Source: an uncultured Bacteroidales bacterium (GTDB lineage Bacteria; Bacteroidota; Bacteroidia; Bacteroidales; WCHB1-69). From it: a DNA stretch of 64,000 nucleotides. The notes beneath the pieces are model-generated. The model saw only the letters and a program-made list of their open reading frames with translations. It did no database searches and was not told where the DNA came from. The position numbers and the translations under genes are program-made. Positions within the stretch are counted from its first letter, which is position 1, and each line of letters opens with the position of its first letter. Where the stretch lies: positions 22,222 through 86,221 of the forward strand of contig ONHS01000007.1 of assembly GCA_900317715.1 (NCBI GenBank), given 5' to 3'. Shown piece after piece: positions 44,899-54,333 of the stretch.

Positions 44899-45900
44899 TT
44901 AGAAAGATTTAATACCGATGATTTCGCGCACTTCCTTGATGGTCTTGGTCGCACTCTCGCGAGCTCTTTCGGCACCTTGGCGGGCCACCTTGCGGATGTA
45001 GTCGTCCTTTTCGCGCAACTCCAGAATACGCTCATACACAGGCTGTACGAACGCAATCATGTCTGCGGCGAGCTGCTTTTTCATGTCACCGTAACGGATG
45101 GCGCAATTCTGATACTGATCCTCGAAATATTGAAGGGTATCTGGTGCGGAAACGGCCTTCATCAACTGGAAGAGGTTCTCCACGGCCTGCGTCTTGGGCT
45201 GACCCGGCTCTGTGGGACCGCTATCAGAGACGGCTTTCATCACTTTCTTACGAATAACTTCCGGTGCATCAGAAAGAAAGATGCAGGAATTCTCGTTGTC
45301 GGACTTTGACATTTTGGTGGAGCCATCCAGGCCGGGAATCTTCACCAATTCACTGCCAAAATTGTAAGCCACAGGCAGTTTGAAGTACTCGTTCTTGTAG
45401 ATGCGGTTGAAACGTTGCGCGAAATCGCGGGTCATCTCCAAGTGTTGTTCCTGGTCCTTACCCACAGGCACCTTGTCGGCGCGGTGCAGGAGGATATCCG
45501 CTGCCATCAACACCGGATAGGTCAACAGACCCGCATTCACGTTGTCGGGTTGGCGGCGCACCTTCTCTTTGAAGGAAGCTACGCGCTGAAGCTCACCCAC
45601 ATACACGTTCATCGAAAGCAGCAATGAAAGCTCGCAGACCTGCGGCACATCGCTCTGCACGTAAATGGTCGCTTTCTCGGGGTCCAAGCCCGCAGCGATA
45701 TATTCAATCAGGATATTCCTGACATTCGATTGCAAATCCAGTGGAGTCGGATGGGTTGTAAGAGAGTGATAATCAGCGATAAAGAAGAAGCATTCGTTCT
45801 CCTCCTGCATTTTGATGAAGTTTCTGAGGGCGCCAAAATAGTTGCCTAAATGTAAAAAACCGGTCGGGCGGATGCCACTTACTACTCTATCCATATTCAT
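44899..45900 (-). CDS. trpS: tryptophanyl-tRNA synthetase
   Basis: A 333-residue class I synthetase that charges tRNA-Trp. The HIGH-type motif is HLGN in GFLHLGNYFGAL and the KMSKS loop is intact (GSTKMSKSDNEN). The dimer-type length is normal. The start at 45900 (MNMDRVVSGIRP) follows a -7 box. It shares an operon with the VWA and DUF4159 genes downstream. Confidence 0.97.
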   Translation of the reverse strand: MNMDRVVSGIRPTGFLHLGNYFGALRNFIKMQEENECFFFIADYHSLTTHPTPLDLQSNVRNILIEYIAAGLDPEKATIYVQSDVPQVCELSLLLSMNVYVGELQRVASFKEKVRRQPDNVNAGLLTYPVLMAADILLHRADKVPVGKDQEQHLEMTRDFAQRFNRIYKNEYFKLPVAYNFGSELVKIPGLDGSTKMSKSDNENSCIFLSDAPEVIRKKVMKAVSDSGPTEPGQPKTQAVENLFQLMKAVSAPDTLQYFEDQYQNCAIRYGDMKKQLAADMIAFVQPVYERILELREKDDYIRKVARQGAERARESATKTIKEVREIIGIKSF

Positions 45901-45915
45901 ATATTTTTTGGGGCG

Positions 45916-45923
45916 CAAAAGTA
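45916..45923 (-). promoter_or_regulatory. -7 box of trpS
   Basis: TACTTTTG on the minus strand, 15 bp before the ATG at 45900; divergent from the manC box at 45970. Confidence 0.55.
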
Positions 45924-45969
45924 CAAAAAAAACGTGGAATCAGGGTATATCATTTGCTTGGAAAATTTG

Positions 45970-45977
45970 TATTTTTG
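45970..45977 (+). promoter_or_regulatory. -7 box of manC
   Basis: TATTTTTG, 19 bp before the ATG at 45997. Confidence 0.6.
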
Positions 45978-45996
45978 CGGAATCATTTTTGATAGC

Positions 45997-47037
45997 ATGA
46001 TTATGACGAGAAACAACCATGTGGTGATCATGGCAGGCGGCATCGGGAGCCGTTTTTGGCCGCTCAGCACCCCCGAATTCCCGAAGCAATTCATTGATAT
46101 ACTGGGTTGTGGGCGCACCTTGATCCAGCTGACCGTTGACCGCTTCAAAGGCGTTTGTCCGATGGAGCGTTTTTGGGTGGTGACCAACGCCGCCTACGTG
46201 GACATTGTGCGGGAGCAGCTGCCGGAAATGCCTGCCGAGCACATATTGGCGGAGCCCGCCGCGCGCAACACTGCACCGTGCATCGCATGGGCGTGCTGGC
46301 GCATACGCGAAGAAGACCCCGACGCCAACGTGGTGGTGACCCCTGCAGACGCCGTTGTCATGAATCCTGAAGAATTCCGTCGCGTCATCAACAACGCGTT
46401 GACTTTCACCAACTTAAACGATGCTATCGTCACCATCGGCATCACACCGTCCAGACCGGAAACGGGCTACGGTTACGTGGAGGCGAGCGATGCCGTGGAA
46501 GGTGAAATCCGCCGCGTGGCCGCCTTCAAGGAAAAGCCGCAACGCGAAGTGGCTGAGCAATATCTGGCGGCCGGCAACTACCTGTGGAACGCCGGCATCT
46601 TCGTGTGGAACATCCAAATGATCACCGCCGCACTCAAAACCTACAAGCCCAACATCGCCGCCGACATGGACCGCATGACGGCCACAGGCGACGTGCAGCA
46701 TATCTTCCCGCAATGCGAGAAAATCTCCATCGACTTCGCCGTGATGGAACCTGCTGCCGCCGACGGCAAGGTATTCACCCACCCCGCCGACTTCGGTTGG
46801 AGCGACCTCGGCAACTGGGCCTCCCTGCACGATAAACTGAGCCATGACAGCCACGGCAACGGCACTGTCGGCAATGTGAAACTCTACGAATGCAACAACT
46901 GTGTGGTACACGCCGAAGACGCGCAAAAGGTTGTCATTCAAGGATTAGACGGCTATATTGTTTCCGAAAAAGGCGGCAGAATTCTCATCTGTCGTCGCAG
47001 CGAGGAGCAAAGAATCAAGGAATTCTCAGCAGAGTAG
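45997..47037 (+). CDS. manC: mannose-1-phosphate guanylyltransferase
   Basis: A 346-residue nucleotidyltransferase making GDP-mannose from GTP and mannose-1-phosphate. The signature MAGGIGSRFWPLSTPEFPKQ, the FKEKP motif and NYLWNAGIFVW are present. It is the short form without the C-terminal phosphomannose isomerase domain. The product feeds fucose, mannose or LPS/capsule sugars. The ATG at 45997 lies just after the promoter box; codon 46003 is an alternative. Confidence 0.93.
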   Translation: MIMTRNNHVVIMAGGIGSRFWPLSTPEFPKQFIDILGCGRTLIQLTVDRFKGVCPMERFWVVTNAAYVDIVREQLPEMPAEHILAEPAARNTAPCIAWACWRIREEDPDANVVVTPADAVVMNPEEFRRVINNALTFTNLNDAIVTIGITPSRPETGYGYVEASDAVEGEIRRVAAFKEKPQREVAEQYLAAGNYLWNAGIFVWNIQMITAALKTYKPNIAADMDRMTATGDVQHIFPQCEKISIDFAVMEPAAADGKVFTHPADFGWSDLGNWASLHDKLSHDSHGNGTVGNVKLYECNNCVVHAEDAQKVVIQGLDGYIVSEKGGRILICRRSEEQRIKEFSAE

Positions 47038-47054
47038 TACCCTACCCTTTCGAC

Positions 47055-47972
47055 CTATTTTTGCACCGTGGGATCGCCTTTCGCGCGGCTGGTCGTCACC
47101 AGGAAGACGCCAAAGATGACCAGAGCCAGCGCAATGGGCTTGTTCCATGTAAACACGTCCTGTCCGACGGCAATGGCCAACGCCGCCGTCACGATGGGTT
47201 GCAAGTTGCTGTACATACTCACCGTGGTCGGACGGATATAACGCAAGGCCAACGGCAGCAGATAATAGGCTAGCACTGTGGCAAATACGGCGACAATTCC
47301 CATATTAACGTAAGCCATCGCGGGCGCGGTACCCATCAAAATCGGAGAATCTTTCACCGTCGGGATGGCCAACGGCAGACCCAGTACAAAAGAGAAAAGG
47401 AACATCCACTTCATCATCGTGACGGGTGAGTATTTCGAGGAGATGCTTCGGGTTATCAAGAGATAAGCCGCATAGAATAAGATATTTACGAAGCAGAGAA
47501 GTGCTCCTGTATTGCTGTAATGTGCGTCGCCGTGCAGCGAAAACAGGATCATCATCAGCGCACCAGCGATACCGAAAAAGACCCCGAGAGCCTTACGTGT
47601 TGAGATGGGTTCTTTCAGGAAAACGGCGGCCAACAACATCACCACCAGTGGGGACATCGCGGAGATAAGAGAGACGTAAGTAGGTGATATAAAGCGCATT
47701 GCCTCTGCAAAAGCCCATAATGTGCCGTATAAGCTGACCGCGCCGAAAATGATCAGACGCATGTCGCGCTTCTCGACCTTTTCTTTCGGTGTAAAAAGGG
47801 AAATCAGCCAAAAACCCGCCGCCCCGACAGCCAATCGCAGCGCTGTGTATGCCTCCGGCGTGATATATTCCGGCACCACCGCCTTCGAACAGTTCGGGTT
47901 CACCCCGAAGATGATATAGACGGTCAGCACCGCGAGGTGACCGATCCATTTTTTGTTTAATTCAGAATTCAT
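47055..47972 (-). CDS. EamA/DMT-family exporter
   Basis: A 305-residue membrane protein with ten helices in two EamA repeats (starting WIGHLAVLTVYIIFGVNPNC and NTGALLCFVNILFYAAYLLI). Members export amino acids or metabolites; the substrate is unknown. It begins five bases after the terminator of the upstream cysteine desulfurase, so it probably has its own promoter or depends on readthrough. It ends 17 bp from manC, converging. Confidence 0.88.
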   Translation of the reverse strand: MNSELNKKWIGHLAVLTVYIIFGVNPNCSKAVVPEYITPEAYTALRLAVGAAGFWLISLFTPKEKVEKRDMRLIIFGAVSLYGTLWAFAEAMRFISPTYVSLISAMSPLVVMLLAAVFLKEPISTRKALGVFFGIAGALMMILFSLHGDAHYSNTGALLCFVNILFYAAYLLITRSISSKYSPVTMMKWMFLFSFVLGLPLAIPTVKDSPILMGTAPAMAYVNMGIVAVFATVLAYYLLPLALRYIRPTTVSMYSNLQPIVTAALAIAVGQDVFTWNKPIALALVIFGVFLVTTSRAKGDPTVQK

Positions 47973-47976
47973 AATT

Positions 47977-48012
47977 AAAAAGGGCCGTTGCCAGTTATGG
48001 CAGAGCCCTTAT
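47977..48012 (-). terminator. terminator after the cysteine desulfurase gene
   Basis: On the minus strand AAGGGC/GCCCTT with inner TGCCA/TGGCA, followed by T5. It ends only 5 bp before the next start codon. Confidence 0.8.
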
Positions 48013-48095
48013 GAGGTTTCAAGTTTCAGGTTTCAAGTTTCAAATCACAAATCATAAATCACACGTCACACGTCTTACGTCACACATCACACATC
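48012..48095. repeat. heptamer repeats (GTTTCAA and CACACGT types)
   Basis: GTTTCAA/GTTTCAG units, then AATCACA/ACGTCAC-type units, reaching the stop of the cysteine desulfurase gene. Confidence 0.75.
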
Positions 48096-49248
48096 AGTTT
48101 TTCAACGCCGCAATCTCCTTCACGGCTTGGATGCACGCGTCGATGTCGGCTTCGGTGTTGAAGGCGCCGATGCTCAAACGCACCGTGCCGTCAATCTTCA
48201 TCGTGCCGAGACATTCGTGCACCAGGGGAGCGCATTGCAAGCCCGTGCGGCATGCGATGTCGTAATCGACGTCCAGCATGGTGCCCACATCCATGGCCTC
48301 GAAGCCCTTGATGTTGATGGAGAGCACCGGGTTCTGGTTCTCCGTAGAGGTGGCGCAGTAGATGATCACGCCGGGAACATCCTTGATGCCATCGCGCAGA
48401 CGTTTCCACAAAGCCATCTCCTGATTGTGGATATTCTCAATGCCTTTCTCGGTGATCCACTTCACACCTGCGTGCAGACCACTGATACCTAGCATGTTGA
48501 TGGTACCTGCTTCGAGACGATAAGGGAATTCTTCGAGGTGGTCACGCACAGCGGATTTCACGCCGGTGCCACCGAAACGGGTGTGGCGCACCTCCACCGT
48601 CTCGCGCACGTAGCTGCCGCCGATACCAGTGGGTCCCATCAGACATTTATGACCCGTAAAGGCGTATGCGTCAACGTTATAGTCGATCATATCCATCTTC
48701 ACCGCACCGGCGCCTTGGCTACCGTCAACCACGAAAATCAGACCGTGTTCTTTACAGACTTTACCGATTTCCTTGATGGGTTGCACCGTACCGATGACGT
48801 TGGAGCACTGCGTGCAGACCACCATCTTCGTGTTCGGACGGATGGCTTTCTCGAAATCTTCAGGATGCACATAGCCCGCTGCGTCGAAAGGCAGATACGT
48901 AACTTCGATAATGCCTTCTTTCTCAAGGTGATAGAGCGGACGAAGCACAGAGTTGTGTTCCAGCATCGTGGTAATCACGTGCATACCCTTCCGCGCCAGG
49001 CCCTGAATCAGGATGTTCAAAGAATCGGTAGCGTTGTAGCTGAAGGTCAGACGTTTTTCATCCGTACCGCCGTTGAAAAGTTTGGTAAGCATACGGCGCG
49101 TTTCGGTCAAAACCTCGCCGGTTTCGATGCCTGCGTCATAACCTGCGCGTCCTGGGCTCACGCCGTGCACGCGATAGAAATGGTCCATAAACTCGTAAAC
49201 CTCATTGGGTTTCGGGAAAGATGTTGCTGAATTGTCTAAGTAAATCAT
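48094..49248 (-). CDS. cysteine desulfurase-family aminotransferase (class V)
   Basis: A 384-residue PLP enzyme opening MIYLDNSATSFPKP, with the PLP-lysine in AYAFTGHKCLMGPTG, the Asp of VVDGSQGAG and the active-site cysteine in ACRTGLQCAPLVHE. It is of the TIGR01977-like subgroup and could supply sulfur or selenium from cysteine or selenocysteine; it is not next to isc/suf genes. The ATG at 49248 is the family start. Confidence 0.9.
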   Translation of the reverse strand: MIYLDNSATSFPKPNEVYEFMDHFYRVHGVSPGRAGYDAGIETGEVLTETRRMLTKLFNGGTDEKRLTFSYNATDSLNILIQGLARKGMHVITTMLEHNSVLRPLYHLEKEGIIEVTYLPFDAAGYVHPEDFEKAIRPNTKMVVCTQCSNVIGTVQPIKEIGKVCKEHGLIFVVDGSQGAGAVKMDMIDYNVDAYAFTGHKCLMGPTGIGGSYVRETVEVRHTRFGGTGVKSAVRDHLEEFPYRLEAGTINMLGISGLHAGVKWITEKGIENIHNQEMALWKRLRDGIKDVPGVIIYCATSTENQNPVLSINIKGFEAMDVGTMLDVDYDIACRTGLQCAPLVHECLGTMKIDGTVRLSIGAFNTEADIDACIQAVKEIAALKN

Positions 49249-49287
49249 ATTATAATATGTATTAGAATTTTCCAATTTTCAAAGCGG

Positions 49288-49295
49288 CAAAAATA
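49288..49295 (-). promoter_or_regulatory. -7 box of the cysteine desulfurase gene
   Basis: TATTTTTG on the minus strand, 39 bp before the ATG at 49248. Confidence 0.6.
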
Positions 49296-49474
49296 CATTT
49301 TTTTTGAGATATCTGATCAGTGAATTGTGTACCCATCATCGTATCATCTTATCATCGCATCATCGAATTGTTAATAACCTTGATGATGAATTGTTGATAA
49401 CTCACATTCAAACGCCTCTCAAAAAATCAGATATTTGCCACACCAAATAATTCATCGAAGATTCTTTGTAAGAT

Positions 49475-51058
49475 ATGGATAACGAAACGATTACAACAAA
49501 CAAGCCTGTGCGCTCAATGTCATATAACCGCATCGAGAACATTTTGGGCACCACTGGAAAGCTCACTCCGCAAGCCGTGGAGTTCGAAGAGGCGGTATTG
49601 GGCGCACTGATGATTGACGACAATGCCGTGACCGAGGTTCTCTCCATTCTGAAGCCCGAAATGTTCTATGTGGAGGCGAACCAACATGTTTTCGGCGCCA
49701 TCCGGAAGCTCTTTTCCGCATCGCAACCCATTGACGTATTGACGGTTACCAACCAACTCAAAAAAGAGAAGCTGCTGGAAGTGACCGGCGGTGCATCTTA
49801 TATTGCAGGTCTGACCAGCCGATTGAATTCCTCCGCCAACGTGGAATTCCACGCGCGCATCGTGATGGAGAAGTTCATTCTGCGCGAACTCATCCGTCAC
49901 TGCAACACCATCATCAACGACGCATACGACGACAGCAACGACGTTTTGGAGATGTTGGACGAGGCCGAATCGAAAATATTCTCCATCGTGGAGAGCAACC
50001 TCAAGCGTGACAGCAAGGAACTTGGCGACGTGGTAAGTCTGGCACTCAACGAGTTAACAGAAATTCGAGACTCTCAGGACGAACTGCAGGGCGTGCCGTG
50101 CGGCATCCGTGCCATCGACGAGAAGACCGGCGGTTGGCAAAAGTCCGACCTGGTGATTCTGGCCGCCCGCCCTGGTATGGGTAAAACCTCCTTCGTGCTC
50201 TCCATCGCGCGCAACGCGGCCATCGACTTCGACCAACCCATCGCGTTTTTCTCATTGGAAATGTCTGCCACTCAGCTGGTTCACCGTCTCTTCTCCATCG
50301 AATCGGGCATTCCGTCCGACCACATTTCCAAGGGCACGCTCTCGGATGTGGAATGGTCGAAACTGTGGGAAAACGTCAGCCGTTTGAACAGCGCGAACCT
50401 GATTATCGACGACACCCCCGCCCTATCGGTCTTCGACTTGCGTGCTAAGTGCCGCCGTCTGAAGCATAAGTACAACATCCAGATGATCATCATCGACTAC
50501 CTGCAACTGATGCAGGCCGGCACCGACAATTCGAAGCACGGCGGCAACCGCGAGCAGGAGATTAGCTATATCTCCCGTTCCCTCAAGGCGTTAGCGAAAG
50601 AGTTGAACATTCCGGTCATTGCGTTGTCGCAGTTGAGCCGTGCCGTGGAGACCCGTGGTGGTTCCAAGCGTCCGCAACTGTCCGACTTGCGTGAATCCGG
50701 TTCTATTGAGCAGGATGCCGACATGGTGCTCTTCATCTATCGTCCTGAGTATTATCACCTTGACACTTTCGAGGACAACACTCCCGCCGACGGTATGGCG
50801 GAAATCATGTTCGAGAAGAACCGTCACGGCAGCACCGGCAACGTGAAAGTGCGCTTCCAGAGCCAGTTCACAAAGTTCTGCGACGTCAGCGAGGGCAGCT
50901 TCGGCGAAGGCGGCAGCTACGACAACCCCAGCGCGGGCATCACCCCGAACCAAAACTTCGGTACCGCCCAGTATTACGACAGTGCGGTGAACAACGACGT
51001 GGGCGGCAACTTCGACGACCCCACGCAGCAGGGGTATGAGAATGATACACCGTTCTGA
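49475..51058 (+). CDS. dnaB: replicative DNA helicase
   Basis: A 527-residue hexameric DnaB helicase. It has the N-terminal helical domain (EEAVLGALMIDDNAV), the linker and the RecA-like core with Walker A ARPGMGKTS, Walker B IIIDYLQLM and the LSQLSRAVETRGGSKRPQL segment with ESGSIEQDAD. The C-terminal 50 residues are Gly/Asn rich and disordered. No intein is present. It is monocistronic. Confidence 0.97.
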   Translation: MDNETITTNKPVRSMSYNRIENILGTTGKLTPQAVEFEEAVLGALMIDDNAVTEVLSILKPEMFYVEANQHVFGAIRKLFSASQPIDVLTVTNQLKKEKLLEVTGGASYIAGLTSRLNSSANVEFHARIVMEKFILRELIRHCNTIINDAYDDSNDVLEMLDEAESKIFSIVESNLKRDSKELGDVVSLALNELTEIRDSQDELQGVPCGIRAIDEKTGGWQKSDLVILAARPGMGKTSFVLSIARNAAIDFDQPIAFFSLEMSATQLVHRLFSIESGIPSDHISKGTLSDVEWSKLWENVSRLNSANLIIDDTPALSVFDLRAKCRRLKHKYNIQMIIIDYLQLMQAGTDNSKHGGNREQEISYISRSLKALAKELNIPVIALSQLSRAVETRGGSKRPQLSDLRESGSIEQDADMVLFIYRPEYYHLDTFEDNTPADGMAEIMFEKNRHGSTGNVKVRFQSQFTKFCDVSEGSFGEGGSYDNPSAGITPNQNFGTAQYYDSAVNNDVGGNFDDPTQQGYENDTPF

Positions 51059-51125
51059 CGATGAGGCGATGAGGCGATGATGCGATGAATGAACGATGAA
51101 TGACGATGAATAAGACGATGAATTC
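51059..51125. repeat. GATGA-type repeat tract after dnaB
   Basis: CGATGAGGCGATGAATGA-like units begin at the dnaB stop codon and carry TGA in several frames. Confidence 0.7.
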
Positions 51126-51126
51126 C

Positions 51127-51214
51127 AAAAAGGGCTGTAAGCCCGACCTATGTCAACCTAGGGTGAACGAAGTGAGCCCTAGGACGATAGCAGAGAACGA
51201 AGTGAGCCCTAGGA
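51127..51214 (+). promoter_or_regulatory. family B leader element with duplicated 3' half, SpoU gene
   Basis: GGGCT-GTA-AGCCC, then CCTAGGG/CCCTAGG over AC-GAA-GT (51132-51184). The 3' half (GAACGAAGTGAGCCCTAGGA) is repeated once at 51195-51214. It ends 16 bp before the ATG at 51231. Confidence 0.75.
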
Positions 51215-51230
51215 CTGTAACAAACAGAAT

Positions 51231-51767
51231 ATGAAGAAACTATCAATGGACGAGCTCGGGCGCGTGACCGCTGACGAGTTCAAACAACAAGCTAAAAACC
51301 CCATCGTGCTGGTATTGGACAACATCCGCAGCATGCACAATGTGGGGTCCGCGTTCCGCACGTGCGATGCCTTCAACGTGGAACGGCTCTACCTGTGCGG
51401 CATCACGGGCACGCCCCCGAACAAAGAAATCGCCAAGACCGCCCTCGGCGCCACCGAAAGCGTGGAATGGGAGTACAAAGAGAACGTAGAAGAACTCGCA
51501 AAAGAGCTGAAATCAGCAGATTATGCGATCCTATTGGTCGAGCAGACGGACAATTCCGTGATGTTGCAGGACTTCGACTTCTCGCAATACGAAAAAGTGG
51601 CATTGTTCGTCGGCAACGAGGTCTTCGGCATCTCCGACGAGCTGCTCCCGTTATGCGATGCCGCCGTGGAAATCCCGCAATTCGGCACCAAACACTCGCT
51701 GAACGTCGCGGTCGCCACGGGGATTACGCTGTGGGAAGCGGTGAAACAGTTAGCAGTTAGAAGTTAG
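51231..51767 (+). CDS. SpoU/TrmH-family RNA 2'-O-methyltransferase
   Basis: A 178-residue SPOUT methyltransferase: motif 1 is DNIRSMHNVGSAFRTCD, motif 2 is LFVGNEVFGISDELL and motif 3 is IPQFGTKHSLNVAVATGI. It would methylate tRNA or rRNA ribose; the site is unknown. The C-terminal residues QLAVRS and the stop codon come from TTAGNAG heptamers, so the native end has been replaced by repeat sequence. Confidence 0.9.
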   Translation: MKKLSMDELGRVTADEFKQQAKNPIVLVLDNIRSMHNVGSAFRTCDAFNVERLYLCGITGTPPNKEIAKTALGATESVEWEYKENVEELAKELKSADYAILLVEQTDNSVMLQDFDFSQYEKVALFVGNEVFGISDELLPLCDAAVEIPQFGTKHSLNVAVATGITLWEAVKQLAVRS

Positions 51768-51780
51768 TAGTTAGCAGTTG
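51750..51780. repeat. TTAGNAG heptamers overlapping the SpoU 3' end
   Basis: Four units, TTAGCAG/TTAGAAG/TTAGTAG; the first two encode the last residues of the methyltransferase. Confidence 0.8.
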
Positions 51781-51814
51781 TGGCGGAAATTTCCCAATAA
51801 CATTAAAACTACTG

Positions 51815-51893
51815 CCTTGAGCAGCCCCATAGGGGCAAGAGCCTGGTATCCCAGGGTAAGGCCGCAGGCCGCAACCCTGGGATATATAAAAAC
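51815..51893 (+). repeat. family C hairpin element
   Basis: CCTTGAGCAGCCCC/GGGGC hairpin, then CCCAGGGT/ACCCTGGG over GGCC-GCA-GGCC. It lies just upstream of the family B element of the next gene. Confidence 0.7.
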
Positions 51894-51901
51894 GAATTCC
51901 G

Positions 51902-51958
51902 AGAGGGCTGCAAGCCCGACACGTGTCAACCCAGGGTGAGCGCAGCGAGCCCTAGGAT
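51902..51958 (+). promoter_or_regulatory. family B leader element, gene 51965
   Basis: GGGCT-GCA-AGCCC, GACACGTGTC, then CCCAGGG/CCCTAGG over GC-GCA-GC. It ends 7 bp before the ATG at 51965. Confidence 0.7.
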
Positions 51959-51964
51959 TAATGA

Positions 51965-54316
51965 ATGATGAATATGAACAATAAGCGGACCAAACATACG
52001 GCCATCATCCTCCTCGGCGCGAGCCTCCTCGCCGTCGGGCTATTCGCCATTTTCGGACGGCACACCAAGCTGGCGGAGAGCGTGCGGCAGCAGACCGCCG
52101 TCATCCTCAAAAAAGAGTACATCCCCAATCAGGACGTGAATTTGGAGACCACCATGGCCTTCCTGAAAGCGGATTCTCTCTATAATGTCTTCCGTCAGCA
52201 TTTCCGAATGCACTACCAAACCCTCGCCACAGCGACCTTCCCCGACAGCAGCCGCATCATCCTCATCGCCGAGCCAGCGCCGTTCCTCGAACCCGACAGC
52301 ATCGAGTCGATTTGCAGTCGGTTCACCCACCAAACATCACAAAGGACCTTCAAGATCGGCTATGACGGGCACGTCACCGATATGGTCGTGGTGTTGGGAA
52401 ACGCCACCACGGAAAACCTTGACAATTTGGTAGCCAAGATTTCACAGCAACAATTTCTCTCTGATTATAAACCCAACGCGCTCGACCTGCTCAGCGACGA
52501 AAGCCGTCACTATTTCACCCAAGACAATATGGACTACCAAATCACCTTGGGCGAGTTCGACGACTGGTTCTTTGCCGCTGGAGAGGCATTTATTGACGAA
52601 AGCGACACAACTAACGATCTCACCGTCAGCGATATGTTCAGCCAGCAACGGCGCGGGGTCTTTTTCAGTCGCGAGCCAGGCTTGGTAGCGTGGAGCATCC
52701 GTCGTGACAGCGACCTTTCCGAGCAGACCGCCGACATCCGTCGTTTCGCTTTGGATGCCGACCTGATCCTCGGTGCGCTGCGGGATTCCGCCACCTTAGT
52801 GGTCATCGGGCGCGAGCGCGAAGTTCCGTTGGAGGTGCTGCCGCCCTTGCGCGTGGAAAGCATCCTCCTCGTCGCCTCCATCAGCAGCAAAGAACTCTCG
52901 CAAAGTCTGGATATCAACGACTGTATGGCCGGCAAGATGAGCAACGGCCGCGACTGGTGCCCCACCTACCTCAGTCGCGAACTGGAGAACACCGAGTTGG
53001 GGCATCTGCTCACCATCACCGATGTGCTGCTCAAGGACTGGTCGGAAAACGGCACCATCCAGGAAGCCTGCTACCACTACCCTTCCCCAGGACGTTTCCC
53101 GTTTGACCGTCCGCTTTTCAAAAAGCTGGGACTCAGCGAGTTGGTCTATAACTGGAACACCGCCAACACCATGTACGCCATCGACCTGCCTGAATACACA
53201 ATTTACACGCTCAACCGCACGGGCGCGCTACCCGTCTCCTATTTCCGTTCGCAGAACAGCGGCGTCAGCGCCGGGTCGCAATACGAGCGGCAGGCGGGCA
53301 ACTATTTCGCACGTGTCGGCAACACCGACATCGCACGCGTGGTGCAGTATGTCGCACTGTACCAATTGTTTATGGACAACGGCATCTCCTATAAAGGCGA
53401 ACTTCTCCACGCGGCTTTCCCTTCCCAAAAGCCTTACCTGCTGACCAAACCTTGTCAAGATTTGATGAACATCCTCAAAAATCTGACTGACAGTCAAATA
53501 GAGGCGATTTCCGATTCGCTCGCCATCCTTCATTTTGCCGCGTATGGTGAAGATCAGGTCAACAAGCAGCTGCGGAAAAACGAACGCGAGTACAATTTCA
53601 CCTACACCGACGAGCATGAGAAGGCGATCTACCGCGATGTCAACCAGAACGAAAAGCGGTCGCTGGTCGAGGAATTCCGTGGCGTTCGTTCGATGCTGAA
53701 GGGGCTCTCCGAGGAGGAATACACAAAGTTGGTGCGCTATCTTTCCTATCCGCGCGGCACAACCATCAATAGCCGAGAGACTTACAACCGGATGTTGCAG
53801 GCACAGAAGGTCAACAACCTTCTGCGTCATGTGGGCAAAAGCAACCTTCCCTTATTGGGTATTGATTTGGCAAAGGTACGAGATTATTTCGTGGGCTGTT
53901 TGCGCAACAGCGGCGGTCGGTATCTGAAAACGCCGTCGGTCATCGTGACCTACAACGACCTGCTCACCACGGGCGGTCACAACATCTCCTCCAAAATCAG
54001 TCGTGTGGGCAGCACCACGAACTACAAACGGTATAGCGGTGGCGGAGCACCGGTGGCGCAAGCGAATATGCCGCCCGCGTCTGAGAAGCCAGCTGCGCCT
54101 AGGACGAATACCCCATCAAGCAGTTCTAAACCTTCTTCGAGTGCCAAGCCGTCTGGCGCAAAACCCTCCACCAGCGGCAAATCCTCCTCCAATAGCACTC
54201 GCACCTCCGCATCCAAAAGTACTTCTTCGTCTCCTACCCGTCCTTCCTCTTCCGGTTCTGTCCGTCCGCGCAGCAGCGTGATTGGCGGCGGTGGTCGAAC
54301 GACGCGAGGGTTTTAA
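51965..54316 (+). CDS. membrane-anchored protein of unknown function with Ser/Pro-rich tail
   Basis: A 783-residue protein with one N-terminal membrane helix (AIILLGASLLAVGLFAIF) and a large periplasmic region. The middle is mixed alpha/beta without a recognised motif; residues about 400-520 (RQAGNYFARVGNTDIARVVQ) look helical. The last 90 residues are a low-complexity Ser/Pro/Lys/Thr tail ending GGGGRTTRGF. I do not recognise the family. A start nine bases later (MNNKRTKH) is also possible. It lies behind families C and B. Confidence 0.65.
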   Translation: MMNMNNKRTKHTAIILLGASLLAVGLFAIFGRHTKLAESVRQQTAVILKKEYIPNQDVNLETTMAFLKADSLYNVFRQHFRMHYQTLATATFPDSSRIILIAEPAPFLEPDSIESICSRFTHQTSQRTFKIGYDGHVTDMVVVLGNATTENLDNLVAKISQQQFLSDYKPNALDLLSDESRHYFTQDNMDYQITLGEFDDWFFAAGEAFIDESDTTNDLTVSDMFSQQRRGVFFSREPGLVAWSIRRDSDLSEQTADIRRFALDADLILGALRDSATLVVIGREREVPLEVLPPLRVESILLVASISSKELSQSLDINDCMAGKMSNGRDWCPTYLSRELENTELGHLLTITDVLLKDWSENGTIQEACYHYPSPGRFPFDRPLFKKLGLSELVYNWNTANTMYAIDLPEYTIYTLNRTGALPVSYFRSQNSGVSAGSQYERQAGNYFARVGNTDIARVVQYVALYQLFMDNGISYKGELLHAAFPSQKPYLLTKPCQDLMNILKNLTDSQIEAISDSLAILHFAAYGEDQVNKQLRKNEREYNFTYTDEHEKAIYRDVNQNEKRSLVEEFRGVRSMLKGLSEEEYTKLVRYLSYPRGTTINSRETYNRMLQAQKVNNLLRHVGKSNLPLLGIDLAKVRDYFVGCLRNSGGRYLKTPSVIVTYNDLLTTGGHNISSKISRVGSTTNYKRYSGGGAPVAQANMPPASEKPAAPRTNTPSSSSKPSSSAKPSGAKPSTSGKSSSNSTRTSASKSTSSSPTRPSSSGSVRPRSSVIGGGGRTTRGF

Positions 54317-54333
54317 ATTGTTGTAAGAGTCGT

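Noticed and set aside
49376..49410. TTGTTAATAA / TTGTTGATAA before dnaB as DnaA boxes or an origin
   Set aside because: The matches to TTATCCACA are weak and there is no cluster or AT-rich unwinding region.
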